Positions 56,814 through 64,000 of a DNA stretch of 64,000 nt are shown here, in pieces. Source of the stretch: Burkholderia sp. WSM2232. Lineage in GTDB: Bacteria > Pseudomonadota > Gammaproteobacteria > Burkholderiales > Burkholderiaceae. Numbering within the stretch: position 1 is the stretch's first letter; the number at the start of each line of letters is the position of its first letter. Both the position numbers and the translations under genes were made by a program. Below the pieces are notes generated by a model. It was not told where the DNA came from. It did no database searches and was given only the letters and a program-made list of their open reading frames with translations. The stretch lies in assembly GCF_000472545.1 (NCBI RefSeq), contig NZ_AWZV01000016.1, positions 62,001 to 126,000 of the forward strand, in the 5' to 3' direction.

Positions 56814-59522
56814 TCATGCGAGCGCCTTCTCGACGATTTCGCGCACGTCACGCGATTTGACCTGCGACGCCACTTTCTCGAGCGCCGCGCGCATGCCTTC
56901 GCGCAGCGTCGGCGTAAAGCGACGCCACAGCTCGAGCGAGCGGGCGAGGCGGGCGGCCACTTGCGGATTGATCGCGTCCAGCGCGATTACCTGGTCCGCC
57001 CAGAACGCATACCCCGAGCCGTCCTCGGCGTGGAATTGCGCCGGGTTCGCCGCGCAGAAGCTGAAAATCAGCGAGCGCGCGCGGTTCGGGTTTTTCAGAT
57101 TGAAGGCCGGGTGCGTCATCAGCTTGCGCACGATGTCGATAACCGGACGCTGCGCACTGCCGCGCTGGGTGGCTTGCAAAGCGAACCACTTGTCGATGAC
57201 GAGCGGCTCCTTTTCGAAGCGCCGGTAAAAGTCGTCGAGCGCGTGTTGGGCCTCGGCACTGGCTCCGTCGGCGGCCGCCGCTGCGTTCAGCAGCGCGGAC
57301 AACGCAGCGGCGCGGTCCGTCATGTTGTCCGCGGCATCGTACTGCGCCGACGCAAGCCGCACGGCTTGCGCCGGATCGTCGAGTTCGGTGAGATAGGACA
57401 GCGCGAGGTTCTTCAGCGCACGATGGCCGGCTGCCGTCGGTGTGGCTTCGTACGGACCGGGCGTGCGGTGCTGCTCGTAGATGTTGAGCCATTCGCTCCT
57501 GAGTGCATTCGCAAGACGCTTGCGCACGAACTGCCGCGCGGCATGCACGGCGGCCGGATTCGATTCCGCCATCTGCTCGGCGAGATACGCTTCGGACGGC
57601 AGCATCAACGCAAGTTCGCGGAACGCCGGCGACAGCGATTCGTCCGTGAGCACGCGTGCGAACGCCGCGGTCACGGAGTCGTCCAGTTGCAGGTCGGCGC
57701 CGTTCGCGGCGCGTGCCGCGAGCGTCAGCAGCTCGCGCGTGGCAAGCCGTTGACCGGCCTCCCAGCGGTTGAACGGGTCGCTGTCGTGCGCGAGCAGAAA
57801 AGCGAGTTGTTCGGCCGAGTAATCGTATTCGACGATCACCGGCGCCGAGAAATTGCGCAGCAACGAGGGCAGCGGCGCCTCTGCTACGTTGACGAACGTG
57901 AAGGTCTGCTCAGTCTGCGTCAATTCGAGCACGCGCGTGGTCGAGCCCGACGCCTGTGCCTCGCCCTCCAGTTGCAGCGGCAGATCTTTACCGTCCTTGC
58001 CGATCAGGCCGATTGCGAACGGAATCAGCAGCGGTCCCTTCTGCGTTTCGCGCGCGGTGAGCGCGGCTTCGCCGTAGCCCTGCGCGAGCGTCACGCTGTA
58101 GCGCTGCGTGCCGGCGTCGTAAGCGGTGCGCACCGAGACGCGTGGCGTGCCCGCCTGGCTATACCAGCGCTCGAATTGCGCGAGATCGCGGCCATTGGCG
58201 TCGGCGAGCGCATGGCGAAAATCGTCGCAGGTGACGGCCTGGCCGTCATGACGCTTGAAGTACAGGTCCATGCCTTTGCGGAAACCCTCGCGGCCGAACA
58301 GCGTCTGGTACATGCGCACGACTTCGGCGCCTTTCTCGTACACCGTCATCGTGTAGAAGTTGTTGATCTCCACGTAGCTCTCGGGACGCACGGGGTGAGC
58401 CATCGGGCCGGCGTCTTCGGCGAACTGCATCTGGCGCAGCACGCGCACGTCTTCGATGCGCTTGGTCGCGCGCGCCGCTTCGTCGCTGCCCTGGGTCTGG
58501 CCACCTGCCATGTCGGCCGAAAATTCCTGGTCGCGGAACACGGTCAGGCCTTCCTTCAGGCTCAACTGGAACCAGTCGCGGCAGGTCACGCGGTTGCCGG
58601 TCCAGTTATGGAAATACTCGTGGCCGACCACTGCTTCGATGTTGGCGAAGTCCGTGTCGGTGGCCGTCTCGGGGTTGGCCAGCACGTACTTCGTATTGAA
58701 GATGTTGAGCCCCTTGTTCTCCATTGCGCCCATGTTGAAGTCGCTCACGGCGACGATCATGAAGCGGTCCAGGTCGAGCTCGAGCCCGAAGCGCTGTTCG
58801 TCCCAGCGGATGGAGTTGATCAGCGAGTCCATTGCGTGACGGGTCTTGTCCAGATCGTGCGGCTCGACCCAAACCTGCAGCAGCTTTTCCTTACCCGAGC
58901 CGGTTTTCACGCGTTCTTCGAGTGCCACCAGTTTGCCCGCGACCAGCGCGAACAGATAGCTGGGTTTGCGGAACGGGTCTTCCCAGCGCGCGAAATGGCG
59001 ACCGTCCGGCAGATCGCCTTCCTCGAGCAGATTGCCGTTGGACAGCAGCACCGGATAGTCCGCCTTGCTGGCTCGCAGCGTGACCGTGTAGGTGGACATG
59101 ACGTCGGGCCGGTCGAGAAAATAAGTGATGCGGCGAAAGCCCTCGGCCTCGCACTGCGTAAAGAAGTTTCCACTCGACACGTACAGGCCCGACAGCGTGG
59201 TATTCGCCGCCGGATTGCAGATGCTGGTGAGCGTGAGCTCGAACTGGTCGGGCACATTGTCGAGCACCAGACCGTGTTCGTGCGCATGCACGTTGGCAAA
59301 GGGCTGGCCCGCGAGCGTCGCGCCGACGAACTCCAGTTGTTCGCCCATCAGTTCGAGATGCGGCGCGCGCGCGGCATCCGGGTTGCGGCGCACCTGCATC
59401 GTGTTCTTGACGACGGTGCGTTCGGGCAGCAGATCGAACTCCAGTGCGACGGTGTCGATCAGGAAGGCGGGCGGCGCATAATCGGCGCGGCGGATCACAT
59501 TGGGCGTTGCGGTATCGGCCAT
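56814..59522 (-). CDS. pepN: Aminopeptidase N (M1 family)
   Basis: A 902-residue zinc metallo-aminopeptidase with broad substrate range in cytosolic peptide breakdown. The exopeptidase motif is MGAMENKGLNIF and the zinc site is VVGHEYFHNWTGNRV with the third ligand Glu in LSLKEGLTVF. The N-terminal domain starts VIRRADYAPPAFLIDTVALE. Length is close to E. coli PepN (870). The ATG at 59522 is chosen because the frame upstream (to 59690) has no similarity. It is divergent from the DUF4136 lipoprotein gene. Confidence 0.95.
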   Translation of the reverse strand: MADTATPNVIRRADYAPPAFLIDTVALEFDLLPERTVVKNTMQVRRNPDAARAPHLELMGEQLEFVGATLAGQPFANVHAHEHGLVLDNVPDQFELTLTSICNPAANTTLSGLYVSSGNFFTQCEAEGFRRITYFLDRPDVMSTYTVTLRASKADYPVLLSNGNLLEEGDLPDGRHFARWEDPFRKPSYLFALVAGKLVALEERVKTGSGKEKLLQVWVEPHDLDKTRHAMDSLINSIRWDEQRFGLELDLDRFMIVAVSDFNMGAMENKGLNIFNTKYVLANPETATDTDFANIEAVVGHEYFHNWTGNRVTCRDWFQLSLKEGLTVFRDQEFSADMAGGQTQGSDEAARATKRIEDVRVLRQMQFAEDAGPMAHPVRPESYVEINNFYTMTVYEKGAEVVRMYQTLFGREGFRKGMDLYFKRHDGQAVTCDDFRHALADANGRDLAQFERWYSQAGTPRVSVRTAYDAGTQRYSVTLAQGYGEAALTARETQKGPLLIPFAIGLIGKDGKDLPLQLEGEAQASGSTTRVLELTQTEQTFTFVNVAEAPLPSLLRNFSAPVIVEYDYSAEQLAFLLAHDSDPFNRWEAGQRLATRELLTLAARAANGADLQLDDSVTAAFARVLTDESLSPAFRELALMLPSEAYLAEQMAESNPAAVHAARQFVRKRLANALRSEWLNIYEQHRTPGPYEATPTAAGHRALKNLALSYLTELDDPAQAVRLASAQYDAADNMTDRAAALSALLNAAAAADGASAEAQHALDDFYRRFEKEPLVIDKWFALQATQRGSAQRPVIDIVRKLMTHPAFNLKNPNRARSLIFSFCAANPAQFHAEDGSGYAFWADQVIALDAINPQVAARLARSLELWRRFTPTLREGMRAALEKVASQVKSRDVREIVEKALA

Positions 59523-59772
59523 GGCGTTCTGTAGTGGTGGGACTCGAGCGGCCGGCGCGGGCAGGCAGGTGCGCCGGGCTTGTCGAGCCATTGTACAAAG
59601 CCTCGGGCGATCGTGCGGAGTGCCTTGTCCGCGCATAGCCATTCGGCCGATGCTCGCCCCATGCCGACACCGGTCACGCCGCTGCGGCATTGCGGCCCGG
59701 AACGGTGAGGCGCCATCGACGGTCTACGTACAATGCAGGAAGGGCCAACACAAACGCTTCACGAGGTAGACC

Positions 59773-60483
59773 ATGACAAGAAACTCCTGGGCGCGCCGCG
59801 CCATGCTGCTGTTCGCGGCGCTGACCGTGCTGCTTTCCGGTTGCACGACTTATGTGACCACGCAGGTCACCGCGTTCTCCGACTGGAGCGGCAGCGACGC
59901 GACCCGCACGTACGCATTCACACGCGAGCCGGATCAGCAGAACAATCTGGAACTGACCACCTACGAGCGCATCGTCGCGAATGAGCTGGCCACCCACGCG
60001 TTCCGCCAGGTCGACACCAATCAGGCGCGCTATCTGGTGGGACTCTCGTATGGAATCCGCTCCGACCTCGTGACGGTCGCCGAGCCGGTGTACTACAACC
60101 CCTGGCCCGCGCCTTATTGGGGCTGGGGCCGGCCGTTCGATCCGTGGGGCCCGTGGGGACAGTTTCCCGCCGGCTATGTGAACCAGAGCTACCCGATCTT
60201 CACGCACCTGCTGGGTGTGCGGATCACCGAGCGCGCGACGGGCAAGGAGGTCTACAACGTGAGCGCGCGCAACTCGGGCGCCGAGTCGTCGCTGGTCAGG
60301 GCCGTGCCGTATCTGGCGCGCAGTGCGCTCGCCGACTTCCCGCTTGGCAACGGCGTAGTGCGTACAGTGAAGATTCCGCTCGACAAGAACGGCGGCGCGT
60401 CGAATGAAACTGCTGCCCCCGCCGCCGCGCCAGCCCCGCCTGCCGCGCCGGCCGCCGCCTCCGGAGCGAGAGCAGTGCAGTGA
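59773..60483 (+). CDS. DUF4136 family lipoprotein
   Basis: A 236-residue envelope lipoprotein. The signal peptide ends in the lipobox LLSGC with Cys24. The DUF4136 domain covers about residues 30-200 (TYAFTREPDQQNNLELTTYE near the start); a Trp/Pro/Gly-rich loop WGWGRPFDPWGPWGQFP sits in the middle, and the last ~25 residues are Ala/Pro-rich low-complexity. GAGGT precedes the ATG. Function is unknown. Confidence 0.8.
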   Translation: MTRNSWARRAMLLFAALTVLLSGCTTYVTTQVTAFSDWSGSDATRTYAFTREPDQQNNLELTTYERIVANELATHAFRQVDTNQARYLVGLSYGIRSDLVTVAEPVYYNPWPAPYWGWGRPFDPWGPWGQFPAGYVNQSYPIFTHLLGVRITERATGKEVYNVSARNSGAESSLVRAVPYLARSALADFPLGNGVVRTVKIPLDKNGGASNETAAPAAAPAPPAAPAAASGARAVQ

Positions 60484-60636
60484 CGCAACTGTCGGCCGCA
60501 TGCAGTCACGCGCGATCCGGCGGGCGCCGGCGTCGCGAACTGTTCGGGTCGGCGGAACGATTCAGAGCGAACAGATCGATCCAAAGCGGCCGCAGCGGTT
60601 CAAAACTGCTGCGAGCCGCTCAAAGCCCCCGGCCGC

Positions 60637-61209
60637 TCAAAGCCCCCGGCCCAACAACGCCATCGTCCCGAGCACCACGAACAGCACGGCGGCGATACCG
60701 TGCACCAGCCTGGTCGGCAGACGGTGCGCGAAGCGGCCGCCAAGCAAAATGGCCGGCACGTTTGCGAGCATCATGCCGAGCGTGGTGCCGGCCACCACAC
60801 CGAAGAAATCGTGAAAGCGCGCCGCAAGCGCAACGGTCGCGATCTGCGTCTTGTCGCCCATCTCCGCGAGGAAAAAGGCCACGACAGTCGCGCCGAACAC
60901 GCCGAGATGCGTGCGGTTGGTGTTGGCTTCCTCGTCGTCAAGCTTGTCGGGCACGAGAATCCACAACCCCATGCCGATGAACGAAATAGCCAGCGCCCAG
61001 CGCATCACGGTCGGCGTGAGCAGCGAGCCGAGCCATGCGCCGAGCGCGCCTGCACCCGCGTGATTGACGAGCGTCGCGGCCAGCACGCCGAGAATGATCG
61101 GCACCGGCTTGCGATAGCGGGCGGCCAGAACCAGCGAGAGCAGTTGTGTCTTGTCGCCGATCTCGGCGAGCGCGACCGCTCCCGTTGATATGAGAAAAGC
61201 GTGAATCAC
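60637..61209 (-). CDS. TMEM165/GDT1 family cation transporter (manganese efflux type)
   Basis: A 190-residue inner-membrane protein of the UPF0016/Gdt1 family, with two homologous halves each carrying the Glu-x-Gly-Asp-Lys-Thr signature: ALAEIGDKTQL in helix 1 and FLAEMGDKTQI in helix 4. Members export Mn2+ (MneA/Mnx-type). The start is a GTG at 61209 preceded by GAGGA. A yybP-ykoY-like riboswitch lies directly upstream, which supports a manganese role. It is convergent with the DUF4136 gene. Confidence 0.9.
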   Translation of the reverse strand: MIHAFLISTGAVALAEIGDKTQLLSLVLAARYRKPVPIILGVLAATLVNHAGAGALGAWLGSLLTPTVMRWALAISFIGMGLWILVPDKLDDEEANTNRTHLGVFGATVVAFFLAEMGDKTQIATVALAARFHDFFGVVAGTTLGMMLANVPAILLGGRFAHRLPTRLVHGIAAVLFVVLGTMALLGRGL

Positions 61210-61431
61210 GTTGTTTGAATCCTCGGGCCGAGAAATGAACGAGCGACGACCCACGACACGCCGGGCCCAGTTGCGACGGGGTGTGGGTCATCGGTCTCGC
61301 CAGGCCAGAGGCTGCGGCTGCCATGGCCGCGACGGCCAAGTCTGTTGACAGGCGCCCCCGCGAGCGCGCGTTCTGCGAGCGAGGCCTGATGGCCTGGCGA
61401 ACGCGCCGCGGGGCGGCTACTCCCCAATGAG
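61210..61431 (-). promoter_or_regulatory. yybP-ykoY-like manganese riboswitch in the leader of the Gdt1 gene
   Basis: On the minus strand the leader begins shortly after a TATAAT box (61443-61438). It contains TTGGGGAGTAGCC at about 61427-61415, the invariant 5' element of yybP-ykoY aptamers, and further on TGTCAACA and GGCGAGACC, matching the 3' half. The RNA binds Mn2+ in known cases and raises expression of the exporter. Boundaries are approximate. Confidence 0.75.
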
Positions 61432-61437
61432 GGACGG

Positions 61438-61443
61438 ATTATA
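61438..61443 (-). promoter_or_regulatory. Consensus -10 box of the riboswitch-controlled gene
   Basis: TATAAT on the minus strand, about 7 bases upstream of the predicted RNA start. The -35 region is poorly conserved. Confidence 0.6.
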
Positions 61444-61990
61444 GCAGGCGCCGCTGTGTCCACAGCGTTGCCGCCGGGACATCGGGCGGCAACGTGCATA
61501 AAACCGCTGCGCGCGCAAGTAACCGCGGCGAAGGTACGAAACGGCAACAGCGTTTGCGGAAAGTTAATTGAAAGTGTTGGAGCGATTTTCCCCTTGGCGA
61601 CCCCTTTGCGCGTGCCGGCAATCCGCGGAAGCCTTGTCTATAGGGAATTCCCAAGGTGTTACCTGAAACGTCTGAAGATTCGCTATTACATTCAAAGCAC
61701 CGTCGCGGGGGCGAGACGGATACAGATGGATACGTCTTTAGAAGCTGATTTAATCCAGAATATTCAGTATGATTCCGGCGGCTACGGGAGCCTGAGCCAA
61801 ACCACAAGGCCAATTGTCAAAAGGTCTAAATAATCGGGCCAAAGTGCCGTTAATTCGCTGAACCCTACAAAAGAAGTCTGGATTGCCCTCCGGCTGGAGA
61901 TTGCCGGTCCGCTCGGCGCGCATACGCTGTGACGGCTGCTATTCCGTCAGGCGCTTCAGCCTCTCCTTGCTTCTACGCGCGAACACCGAT
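61444..61990. other. Intergenic region upstream of the aryl-polyene-type genes
   Basis: About 550 bases with clearly higher A+T in 61550-61860, presumably carrying the promoter of the cluster. It contains one protein-like 35-codon frame (61726-61833). Confidence 0.5.
61726..61833 (+). CDS. Possible 35-residue peptide
   Basis: ATG-started frame MDTSLEADLIQNIQYDSGGY and a basic end (IVKRSK) in an A+T-rich stretch. Composition looks protein-like, but the ribosome binding site is weak and no family was recognised. Confidence 0.25.
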   Translation: MDTSLEADLIQNIQYDSGGYGSLSQTTRPIVKRSK

Positions 61991-62923
61991 ATGCCCGATC
62001 CGCACTGGACCATTCCGGTCGCTCGCTGGTCAAGCTGGCCTGCCGCCACATCTGCCGCACCCGACATCGGTTTTATCGAGCCGATCGTGCGGCGGCGTCT
62101 CAGCACGCTCTCCCGCGTCGCGCTGAAGGTTGCGCACGACTGTGTCGGCGTGACCGAGGCACGCGTGGTGTTCGCGTCGCGGCACGGCGAACTGCGCCGC
62201 ACCACGGATATTCTCCGCGCCCTCAGTTCAGGCGAGCCGGTCTCGCCGACCGCCTTCAGCCTGTCCGTGCTCAATGCGATGACGGGCGTGTTCGGCATCG
62301 CGCGCGGCGACCGCTCGGCGGCGAGCGCGATCTCGGCCGGCTCGGAAACCCTCGGCTACGCGCTTCTTGAAGCGTATGCGCAACATGCGGCGCAGCCGGC
62401 CTCGCCGGTGCTGATGGTGTACGCCGACGAGCCGGCCGACCCGGCCTACGGCACGATCGAAGACGAAGTGCAGGGCGGAGCCATCGCGATTCTGCTTGGC
62501 GGCGAAGCCGTGCAGGGGCATCTGGTGTGCACGCGCTCGCCGGCAGCGGGGGAGCAGGAGGGGCAGGAGGGACAGGAGGGACAGGAGGGACAGGAGGGAC
62601 AGGAGGGACAGGAGGGGCTCGCGTCCAACTCGCTCACCGCAAGGGCCACGAGTGCCACGAGTGCCACGAGCGCCGCGAGTGGCGGGAGCGCCGCAAGTGC
62701 CCCGAGCGTCCCGAGCGTCCCGACCGCCGCAAGTGCCCCGACCGCCCCGACCGCCGCGAATGCCGGAACCCCCGTCCCTGCAGCAACCGCCAGCGCAACA
62801 CCCGCAACCCGCTTCGCCACGCAAAGCCAGGCGCTGCTGCATTGTCTCGAAACCGGCGAGCCCGCCGCCTGGCAAGGCGCCGGCGTCCTATGGCAGTGGG
62901 GATGGCATGACCGCGCGGTTTGA
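61991..62923 (+). CDS. Ketosynthase-like chain-length factor of an aryl-polyene-type cluster
   Basis: A 310-residue protein of the beta-ketoacyl synthase fold, N-terminal-half type. DIGFIEPIVRRRLSTLSRVAL and SPTAFSLSVLNAMTGVFGIARGD match the short chain-length-factor-like proteins of aryl polyene/flexirubin clusters; no catalytic Cys is seen. Residues ~190-290 are interrupted by low-complexity repeats: six Gly-Gln-Glu units and a Ser/Thr/Ala/Pro-rich stretch. The ATG at 61991 is the family start. The stop lies inside the next gene (17-base overlap). Confidence 0.75.
   Translation: MPDPHWTIPVARWSSWPAATSAAPDIGFIEPIVRRRLSTLSRVALKVAHDCVGVTEARVVFASRHGELRRTTDILRALSSGEPVSPTAFSLSVLNAMTGVFGIARGDRSAASAISAGSETLGYALLEAYAQHAAQPASPVLMVYADEPADPAYGTIEDEVQGGAIAILLGGEAVQGHLVCTRSPAAGEQEGQEGQEGQEGQEGQEGQEGLASNSLTARATSATSATSAASGGSAASAPSVPSVPTAASAPTAPTAANAGTPVPAATASATPATRFATQSQALLHCLETGEPAAWQGAGVLWQWGWHDRAV
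62561..62614 (+). repeat. 9-base tandem repeat inside the chain-length factor gene
   Basis: Six in-frame copies of GGNCAGGAG (Gly-Gln-Glu). A second block of degenerate 9-base units of the type AGTGCCACG follows at about 62639-62765. Unit length keeps the frame, so copy-number change would alter only protein length. Confidence 0.85.
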
Positions 62924-63701
62924 TTACGCCTGGCGGTTTTTCGCGACCGGCATGGCGTTCGTGGTGTTCGGCATCTGCGGCGTGTTGTTCTCGCTGCTGG
63001 TGTTTCCGCTCGCGTGGCTCTGGCCGCATCGCGCGTCGCGGCAGTTCGCGGTGACCAGCGTGATCCACTGGTTTTTCCGCGCGCTCGTAGCCGTATTGCA
63101 GCGAATCGGCGTGATGGAACTCGAAGTGACGGGCGCTCACGCATTGCGCGCGCGGCGTCCAGCCATCGTGGTGGCGAATCATCCCACCTACCTCGACGTC
63201 ATGGTGCTGCTTTCGCTCACGCCGCATGCGTGCTGCGTCGTGAAGAACGCGCATTGGAGCAACCCGTGTTTCTGGGGCATCGTGCGCTCGGCGGAATATG
63301 TCAGCAACGCGGACCCGGCTGAGCTCGTCGAAGCGGGCGCGAGGCAGCTTGCGGCAGGCTATACGATGATCATTTTTCCGGAAGGCACGCGCAGCCCGGC
63401 GCGCAACCGGCTGCATGCGTTTTCGCGCGGTTTTGCGCATATGGCCCTCAAGGCCGGGGCGCCGATCGTGCCGGTGCTGATGGACTGCGATCCGCCCGCG
63501 TTCACCAAAGAAATGCGCTGGTACGACGTGCCCGCGCGAGCGTTCCGCATGCGCGTGAACGTGCTCGAGCCGCTCGCCGCGGACCGGCTTGCGGCAGACG
63601 ACACTCCACCGGCTCTCGCGGCGCGCAGCGTGACGAGCGCCGTCGAAGCACACATTACCCAGCACCTGTTCGATTATGGATTCTTTAAAACTGGAAATTA
63701 A
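62907..63701 (+). CDS. 1-acyl-sn-glycerol-3-phosphate-type acyltransferase
   Basis: A 264-residue inner-membrane acyltransferase of the PlsC family. The N-terminal hydrophobic anchor (residues ~10-38) is followed by the catalytic NHPTYLD (His-x4-Asp) and IIFPEGTRS. In aryl-polyene clusters such enzymes attach the acyl product to a lipid. The ATG at 62907 overlaps the preceding gene; the open frame upstream is its shadow. The end overlaps the ACP gene. Confidence 0.87.
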   Translation: MTARFDYAWRFFATGMAFVVFGICGVLFSLLVFPLAWLWPHRASRQFAVTSVIHWFFRALVAVLQRIGVMELEVTGAHALRARRPAIVVANHPTYLDVMVLLSLTPHACCVVKNAHWSNPCFWGIVRSAEYVSNADPAELVEAGARQLAAGYTMIIFPEGTRSPARNRLHAFSRGFAHMALKAGAPIVPVLMDCDPPAFTKEMRWYDVPARAFRMRVNVLEPLAADRLAADDTPPALAARSVTSAVEAHITQHLFDYGFFKTGN

Positions 63702-63975
63702 GCAGCTCCTGATCGAAGCACTCGATCTGGAAGACCTGAGCCCCGCCGACATCGACGACGACGCACCGTTGTTCGATACCGACGGCATCGGTCTCGATTC
63801 GATCGACGCACTGGAAATCGGCATCGTGCTGCGCAAACAATATCAATTGACCATTGCGGCGAACGACGAACGCACGCGCGAACACTTCCGCTCCATCAAC
63901 ACGCTGGCCGCGTTGGTGGCAAGTCAGCGCGAAGCGGCGCACACCGCGAATGAAACCAACAGCAAAGGGGAATGA
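63676..63975 (+). CDS. Acyl carrier protein
   Basis: A 99-residue four-helix carrier protein. The phosphopantetheine attachment serine is in DGIGLDSIDALE; the flanking Asp/Leu pattern is canonical. It overlaps the acyltransferase gene by 26 bases and the next gene by four (ATGA at 63972), showing tight operon structure. The C-terminal ~20 residues extend past the usual ACP length. Confidence 0.92.
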   Translation: MDSLKLEIKQLLIEALDLEDLSPADIDDDAPLFDTDGIGLDSIDALEIGIVLRKQYQLTIAANDERTREHFRSINTLAALVASQREAAHTANETNSKGE

Positions 63976-64000
63976 CCGTGTCCGAGGCAGAGATTCTTGA
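63972..64000 (+). CDS. Start of a further gene of the cluster (truncated by window end)
   Basis: ATG overlapping the ACP stop, then MTVSEAEIL until the window ends. Position and first residues would fit the second ACP usual in aryl-polyene clusters, but nine codons are not enough to decide. Confidence 0.45.

Noticed and set aside
56775-59534. 919-codon open frame on the plus strand
   Set aside because: It is the antisense shadow of pepN caused by high G+C codon use; the pepN motifs are unmistakable.
62561-62765. Repeats considered as a CRISPR array
   Set aside because: Units are 9 bases without spacers, in frame inside a coding gene.

Overview
The window is a G+C-rich proteobacterial chromosome segment with the gene content and order of Burkholderiaceae, most likely Paraburkholderia or a close relative. 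Supporting evidence is the order ribD-ribE-ribBA-ribH-nusB, the block yicC-gmk-rpoZ-relA/spoT opposite hemW-rdgB-rph, Burkholderia-type porin, YggT, UbiD and TrmB proteins, and an aryl-polyene-type locus at the right edge. The genus is inferred from gene families; no 16S gene is present.

Layout. 1-4244: end of a peptide/glutathione ABC importer (gsiB-C-D) coupled to a DmpA-type Ntn aminopeptidase and a DppA-type zinc D-aminopeptidase. 4295-15262: hydrolase, amino-acid permease, tRNA-Leu, hemN, YkgJ-like protein, DUF1439 lipoprotein, uppP, trmB, small lytic transglycosylase, tRNA-Gly, YggT, EthD and DUF2520 proteins. 15659-22717: small secreted Pro/Tyr/Gly-rich protein, PLP ammonia-lyase, LysE exporter, ubiD, lytic transglycosylase with a long leader, aminotransferase. 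22976-29075: nusB and riboflavin genes, hemL, an EVE-like protein. 29327-30954: Bcr/CflA-type MFS pump and a small hypothetical gene.

31675-39854 is the accessory part: a type VI secretion spike gene (vgrG), a translationally coupled toxin with a PD-(D/E)xK-like C-terminus (PoNe-like), and three tandem immunity genes (PoNi-like, DUF1910/DUF1911). Between the immunity genes lie two decayed toxin remnants, one fused to a vgrG fragment. The immunity genes are mosaics with nearly identical 3' parts and divergent, more A+T-rich 5' parts. The array ends next to tRNA-Ser(TGA). It looks like repeated duplication and decay of a toxin/immunity cassette that kept its immunity genes.

40067-56419: housekeeping genes (hemW, rdgB, rph; yicC, gmk, rpoZ, bifunctional (p)ppGpp synthetase/hydrolase), two tRNA-Arg(ACG), greB, porin, cold-shock gene, a DnaQ/GIY-YIG fusion, a periplasmic chorismate mutase, tRNA-Thr(CGT) and fbp. 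56814-61209: pepN, a DUF4136 lipoprotein and a TMEM165/Gdt1-type gene preceded by a yybP-ykoY-like manganese riboswitch. 61991-64000: first genes of an aryl-polyene-like pathway (ketosynthase-like chain-length factor, acyltransferase, ACP, start of a further gene).

Small features not in ordinary gene calls include a 49-codon gene with a strong ribosome binding site (54139-54288), a 43-codon ORF repeated after each immunity gene, and three promoter/terminator units that may encode small RNAs (about 11915-12010, 19764-19901 and 50672-50757).
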